From: Haliclystus octoradiatus
Taxonomy: Eukaryota > Cnidaria > Staurozoa > Stauromedusae > Haliclystidae
DNA length: 64,000 nt
Assembly (NCBI GenBank): GCA_916610825.1
Contig: OU744446.1
Location: 34,511,833 to 34,575,832, forward strand
Direction: 5' to 3'
Of the stretch, positions 60,601 to 64,000 are shown piece after piece. How positions within the stretch are numbered: the first letter of the stretch is position 1; each line of letters opens with the position of its first letter. The translations under genes were made by a program, and so were the position numbers. The notes below the pieces were generated by a model that was not told the DNA's origin, made no database searches, and saw nothing but the letters and a program-made list of their open reading frames with translations.

Positions 60601-63290
60601 TGGCATTAGTCATCATCTACTTTAGATAGTAATCAGTCCCATAAAAAGCTTGTAGGCCTAGTTTATCAGGGCTTCTTGATAAATGAATATGATGATGAGT
60701 ATAGATAACGTCATAAAGTCAAGTTCTCAAATTAAAAAACATTTAAGGGGGCATAATTGACCGGTGACTGCTGCGAGCACAATTTGAATATATGCTTAGC
60801 GTAATTCAACCGTCTAGCTTTGAAACAATTGTTAGGCCTATACGCAGCCCAATTTGTAATAAAATTCATGTCAACAATGAACATTGTGCTATAACAATAA
60901 ACATCCACGTGATCCTAAGTGCGTAGCGCCTGCTGGTCATTTTTGTTCCTTTAATAATTTGCTCAATTCAAAAATAATAGTTGCAATTTTATTCATAAAA
61001 TAGCAGTTAACAGCAATTGTCAGCTAATTAATAATAGCCAAACATAATTAACTTTATTTTTGATAAAAATGATAGTGGAACGTCGTCGCCCCAGAAAAAA
61101 ACAATGAGAAAGCAGGTCCCTATCATTTCCCCTCAAACGTCTTCATTTACATGAGGGTTATATACATACATGTCTTTATTGTGAAATTGAAAAAATCAAT
61201 GTTAAAATTAAGTTATAAAAGAATACACAAATGGTAGCAGGGGCCAACAAAAGCAGGAATCCTAGAATCCTTGATTCCGGAAGATGAGAGCAAATTCAGA
61301 AGAAAATTGATATTTTTATGGTTTATTGGTCAACAAAAAACTTCAGAAAGAAAATTTTGAAATGCTTCCAGGATTCCAGAAGGCTGAATCTTTTGTCGGA
61401 CCCAGCATAGAAGGCATTTTTTCAATGCTCTTATACTATGTGGTTAGGTCATAAGTGTGGCATATCCAACTATGGAATGCATGTAAGTGATTGTGATTTA
61501 TTGTATAAATTGCGTATACTTGGTTCACTCAATAGTAGGCCTATGTTATATTATCTTACCAACTCAGTGTACGAAACCATGGTAAATTATATTTTCTATA
61601 TTGGATATGTCCCACAGATATAACTTCATGATAGCATTTCACTTGGATACACAAAATCTGGGGAGATAAAAAGATGAGAGTCAAATAAAATATCATAGGA
61701 CCTACCAACTAACATACAGACTTTTGCATTTATAGGTGTAGATAGGGTGATAGGCTTTATGTGTAAATTATCAAATAAACTAACAATTGAAACATTTAAC
61801 CATTCATTATCAATATGGTGTTATAAAGTAAAGTCTTATTTCAGCCTCAAATTAAAGTCAGCAGCGAGGTTAGAGAAAATGTTTTACCTTCGGGAATCCT
61901 AACAAATATTTTCACTAAAACAATAGGCCTAAACAATATCCAAATTCAGTGGAGTCCAACAAGGGTCCGGCAAAATGTTTTACCTTCCGCAAACCTCAAC
62001 TTTTTAGAGAAACGTTTGACTGATTTTACTGACATAAAATCATGAAATCGAAATTTTATTTTTATATTTTTCTAATAAGTTTAATTTATGTATTCAGCAT
62101 TATGCCTTTTCCCTCTGAATTTTGCTAGCCTTCTGCAAACCAGGTTTCCATGTTTCTGGACTTTGTCGGACCCTGAGTCCAACAGACATCAATTGGGACA
62201 TCATCAAAATAGATTTAATTACGGAATGTGATGATGTGTTTGAAAGAGGTGCAATAGCAGCCTAAATGTATTACTATGTAGAAATATTCTTCTTCAGTGT
62301 CCGATAAAAGGTTTAGCATTCCGGAATCTTGAAAAATATTGCCCATTTTCTTCTGAATATTTTGTTGAGGTTTGGCCTAAAAGTCAGAAAATTATCAATT
62401 TTCTTCTGAATTTGCTCTAGCCTTCCGGGATCTAGGATCCCCACTTTTGTCGGACCCTGTTTTTCTTACCAAAAGCATTACAGCAAGTGGACCCAGATAA
62501 ATAATGTAAAAAAATCCAAATATCATGGCTAATGTAAAAACAGTTCGAATCCACCAATTCTTCCATCTGAAACAGAAACCAAAATCAAAAGTTGAACAGT
62601 CCGCCTTCATTGGCTAAAATGTTAGCATACCAGACAAGTGGTATGAAAAATGCTAAAGAGCTGTTAGTGTTAATATTAGGATAAACATTACAATAAAACT
62701 TTTCTATTTTCATATAAAGGAATTTTTTCACTCGGATCAATGATGATAAATTATGTCACTTACTGATTGTAGATTCATCATTACACTGCATATCAATTTC
62801 AAAGGATTTCAAGGCAGATAAGCCCATATTGTCACAGGCATAGTGGTACGCTAAGTTTTGCAATGTAGTTCTCTCTGGATCATTTTATCTACCTTATAAT
62901 CATTTGATGCTGAAGGTAAAGAATAATGAATTAACGCAGAGAATTAACGCTTGATTCATATACAATCATATCTGGGTCAATATTTAATCATTTAATCATG
63001 AATCAGGAGTCAATATTCTGGTCAACATTAATTCATGCTTAGACGAATGATATAGCTCTACCCCTGCAAAAACAGTCCAAGAGATCATGAACAGTACATG
63101 AACGTCAAATGGACCCAAATTTCCATGAACTGTTCATGAACTGTCAAATACATGCAAAAGAAATGCTATACAAAGACACATATAATGGCATGTTCATTGT
63201 TCAAATATAAACAGACCTTGGATTCATGCCCGCAAAGGCTTCAGAGATTTCAGGAGCTTTACCCTCGGCATCTGGTGTTGGAGGTTGAGA
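51690..63290 (-). CDS. CDP-diacylglycerol synthase (phosphatidate cytidylyltransferase), 15 exons, 5' incomplete
   Basis: Makes CDP-diacylglycerol from phosphatidic acid and CTP in the ER membrane, for phosphatidylinositol synthesis; vertebrate CDS1/CDS2 family. Exons (minus): 63290-63217, 62566-62470, 61657-61560, 60351-60276, 60070-60010, 58392-58334, 57565-57483, 56975-56920, 55491-55460, 55305-55237, 55105-55058, 54775-54623, 53458-53318, 52586-52483, 51801-51690; one frame, 420 residues to TAA. Seen: [59 protein letters not shown], and the family signature from [11 protein letters not shown] to [12 protein letters not shown]. Several membrane segments. About 25 N-terminal residues are missing compared with the vertebrate enzymes. 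An open stretch at 63402-63457 (ITEKTTETKPLKAAEIP) may be further upstream coding, but no donor in phase was found. The donor of exon 53318 is partly MITE-derived. Confidence 0.94.
51880..52065 (-). mobile_element. tRNA-derived SINE of a different family
   Basis: The minus strand has box A-like TTGGTGTAGTGGCTAGGG and box B-like GGGCTCAATCCC, then TTGGCGTCAGGAAGGGCATC, a core widely seen in SINEs of marine animals. Shares nothing with the 350-base SINE here. In the last CDP-DAG synthase intron. Confidence 0.8.
53136..53316. mobile_element. pogo/Tigger-like MITE, copy 3, abutting an exon
   Basis: Left end CACAGTGAAACCTGTATATA, right end ATAACAGGTTTGACTGTA. The right-end TA at 53315-53316 supplies bases 2-3 of the adjacent splice donor and the MITE bases 4 onward (GTACAGT). 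Confidence 0.88.
53699..54038 (-). mobile_element. tRNA-derived SINE, copy 2
   Basis: Matches the copy at 2108 throughout (AGGCACCCGTACCACTCCTC, GACCATTCCATCCGCCATCC); box B GATTCAAATCC and box A-like GATCAGCTCAG on the minus strand. A short deletion follows the hairpin. Confidence 0.82.
54196..54307. mobile_element. pogo/Tigger-like MITE, copy 4, internally deleted
   Basis: CACAGTGAAACATATTTAAA left, TTATAACAGATTTGATTGTA right, about 70 internal bases missing relative to full copies. Confidence 0.75.
54895..54955. repeat. Short TTCATGAA-family element with both ends
   Basis: Runs from CCCCCGCGAAGGAGTTCA to GAACTGTTTTTCGCAGG: the termini form an inverted repeat around a minimal core, showing the family's boundaries. 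Confidence 0.55.
56114..56295. mobile_element. pogo/Tigger-like MITE, copy 5 (best preserved)
   Basis: TACAGTGAAACCTGTATATA ... GTTATAACAGGTTTGACTGT-A with long internal stretches in common with copies 2 and 3. A SINE begins 13 bases further on. Confidence 0.88.
56308..56666 (-). mobile_element. tRNA-derived SINE, copy 3
   Basis: Very close to the copy at 2108, including the GGAGTGGCTCTTTTCGCTAA segment, box B GGTTCAAATCC and box A-like GATTAGCTCAG. In the CDP-DAG synthase intron between exons 56920 and 55491. Confidence 0.85.
57187..57345. repeat. TTCATGAA-family repeat
   Basis: Starts CCCCTGAGAAAAACAGTTCA and contains five close copies of GTTCATGAAC-like words in 150 bases. Confidence 0.7.
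58033..58190. mobile_element. One-ended relic of the AAGCCCTGGGC foldback MITE
   Basis: AAGCCCTGGGCAAACGACGT and AACAAATCTGCTTTT match the left part of 27825-28133; no matching right end found. Confidence 0.6.
58675..58770. repeat. TTCATGAA-family element
   Basis: TCTGCAAAAAACAGTTCAGG at one side and ACTCCTGACATGTTTTTCCC at the other, with TTTTCATGAGCTGTTC between. Confidence 0.6.
59393..59524 (+). CDS. Possible 43-codon basic ORF or first exon
   Basis: [14 protein letters not shown] then [14 protein letters not shown]: strongly Arg/Lys/Glu-rich. A TATATAAA lies about 20 bases upstream and an excellent donor (CGAT|GTAAGA) lies near its end, so it could be a first coding exon of a plus-strand gene nested in the CDP-DAG synthase intron. 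No downstream exon identified. It may equally be chance. Confidence 0.25.
   Translation: MPVKSISKVEERRRLIHEDRRRRSTQKDMKDRKPVENYRCKNL
59840..59930. repeat. TTCATGAA-family element
   Basis: AATGTTCATGAATTAG to CAGTTCATGAACTCAAC, ending ATCCCAGGGGAGG. Confidence 0.55.
61240..61410. repeat. Dispersed GGTCCGACAAA-family copy
   Basis: CCAACAAAAGCAGGAATCCT, GGAAGATGAGAGCAAATTCA, then GCTTCCAGGATTCCAGAAGG and GTCGGACCCAGC; contains one unit and its inverted partner. Confidence 0.6.
61963..62465. repeat. Two adjacent GGTCCGACAAA-family copies
   Basis: 61963-62180 starts AAGGGTCCGGCAAAATG and ends GACTTTGTCGGACCCTG. 62285-62465 starts TCCGATAAAAGG and ends CACTTTTGTCGGACCCTG. The inverted GGGTCCG(A)CAAA / TTTGTCGGACCC ends suggest a TIR-bounded element. 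Confidence 0.6.
62757..62960 (-). mobile_element. Diverged SINE relic
   Basis: CACTGCATATCAATTTCAAA, AGGCAGATAAGCCCATATTGTC and TCATTTGATGCTG follow the SINE body order with many changes. Confidence 0.45.
63062..63150. repeat. TTCATGAA-family element
   Basis: CCCCTGCAAAAACAGTCCAA to CCATGAACTGTTCATGAACT. Confidence 0.65.
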
Positions 63291-64000
63291 CTAAATTAGA
63301 AAACACAACATGACAGAAATGACAACTTAGTGCAGGTTAATCAATATATTGTAAACAACTTTTTGAACCTATCTGTAATGCAAAAGGCTTCACGGTACAT
63401 AATAGGGATCTCAGCTGCTTTGAGTGGTTTAGTTTCTGTTGTTTTCTCAGTTATCTAGAAATATATTGGCGCTATATTATACTAGCAATAAATCCCATGC
63501 TTTGCTGGGCTTATTTGGGTTCATTTAGTTTGACATTACAGTAACTAATTGCCGAGAAAGTGTATATTTAGCTATAACAGAAGCGAAACAGTCGATAAAT
63601 CTGATTCCCAGACATAATTTACTCAAACAATAATAAATGTTTTAATTACTGGTATGTTAATGTGTTATTTAATGGCACGATACCCAGTGAAATTTGACAT
63701 CCGTTGCAACGGAAATTGTATCATTCTTTGTAATTTATACCACCGTAGCGAATTTTAAATGTTATTAATGTAATGTGATTTGTGAAGTGAAAAACCTCAG
63801 ATCTGTTCTGCAGCGCCAGACAGAGCACGCGATATTGAAAGTATATATAAATGGTTGTTATATATCAAACATCGCTCATTTCTGAAATATTGGATGTCAG
63901 AACATCACATCATTAGGCTACAGTCCTCTGAAATCCAAGTAATATTCGCTAGTTCAATATCAAAAGCTACAAAATATTATTCAAAAGGCTGGTCATGGGT
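63291..64000. other. Window end; upstream of CDP-DAG synthase coding
   Basis: Expected to hold intron and perhaps the N-terminal exon(s) of the minus-strand enzyme gene. Only the candidate open stretch at 63402-63457 after a CTAG acceptor is visible; nothing else recognised. Confidence 0.35.

Overview
This is an AT-rich nuclear segment from an animal: split genes with GT-AG introns, metazoan gene families, and many LINE, SINE and MITE relics. Frequent TAGGCCTA words and the repeat mix suggest a marine invertebrate, perhaps a deuterostome. That placement is a guess; 'animal' is not.

Layout. 1-4.4 kb: three decayed LINE pieces and a tRNA-derived SINE. 4.5-19.2 kb: four intronless class A GPCR genes of one family (4486-5439 minus, 7495-8409 plus, 13982-14896 plus, 18307-19173 minus); the middle two are a recent tandem duplication with flanks. 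19.4-25.1 kb: no host gene recognised; foldback elements, a LINE with a second transposon inside it, and two long-TIR elements. 25.5-35.0 kb: a complete 10-exon SLC22 (organic cation/carnitine-type) transporter of 526 residues, reconstructed exon by exon, with a 500-N gap in intron 8. 36.8-44.3 kb: two single-exon coiled-coil genes that are paralogs of each other and belong to no family I recognise, separated by a 70-bp tandem repeat and a short non-coding LTR retrotransposon with apparently identical LTRs. 45.4-49.9 kb: a complete 7-exon PCNA gene (minus, 267 residues) with a non-coding first exon and an E2F-type promoter. 50.2-51.3 kb: an intron-2 repeat copy interrupted by a 713-bp insertion carrying a SANT/Myb-like ORF. 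51.7-63.3 kb: 15 exons of a CDP-diacylglycerol synthase gene (minus), 420 residues to the stop; its N-terminus is missing or lies beyond the window.

PCNA (replication clamp), CDP-DAG synthase (phosphoinositide precursor) and the SLC22 carrier are ordinary housekeeping or physiological genes with no shared pathway. The least explained content is the coiled-coil paralog pair at 36.8 and 43.7 kb, the GPCR family lacking several class A hallmark residues, and a MITE that now forms most of a splice donor in the CDP-DAG synthase gene. All functional statements rest on reading translated motifs; no database search was run.
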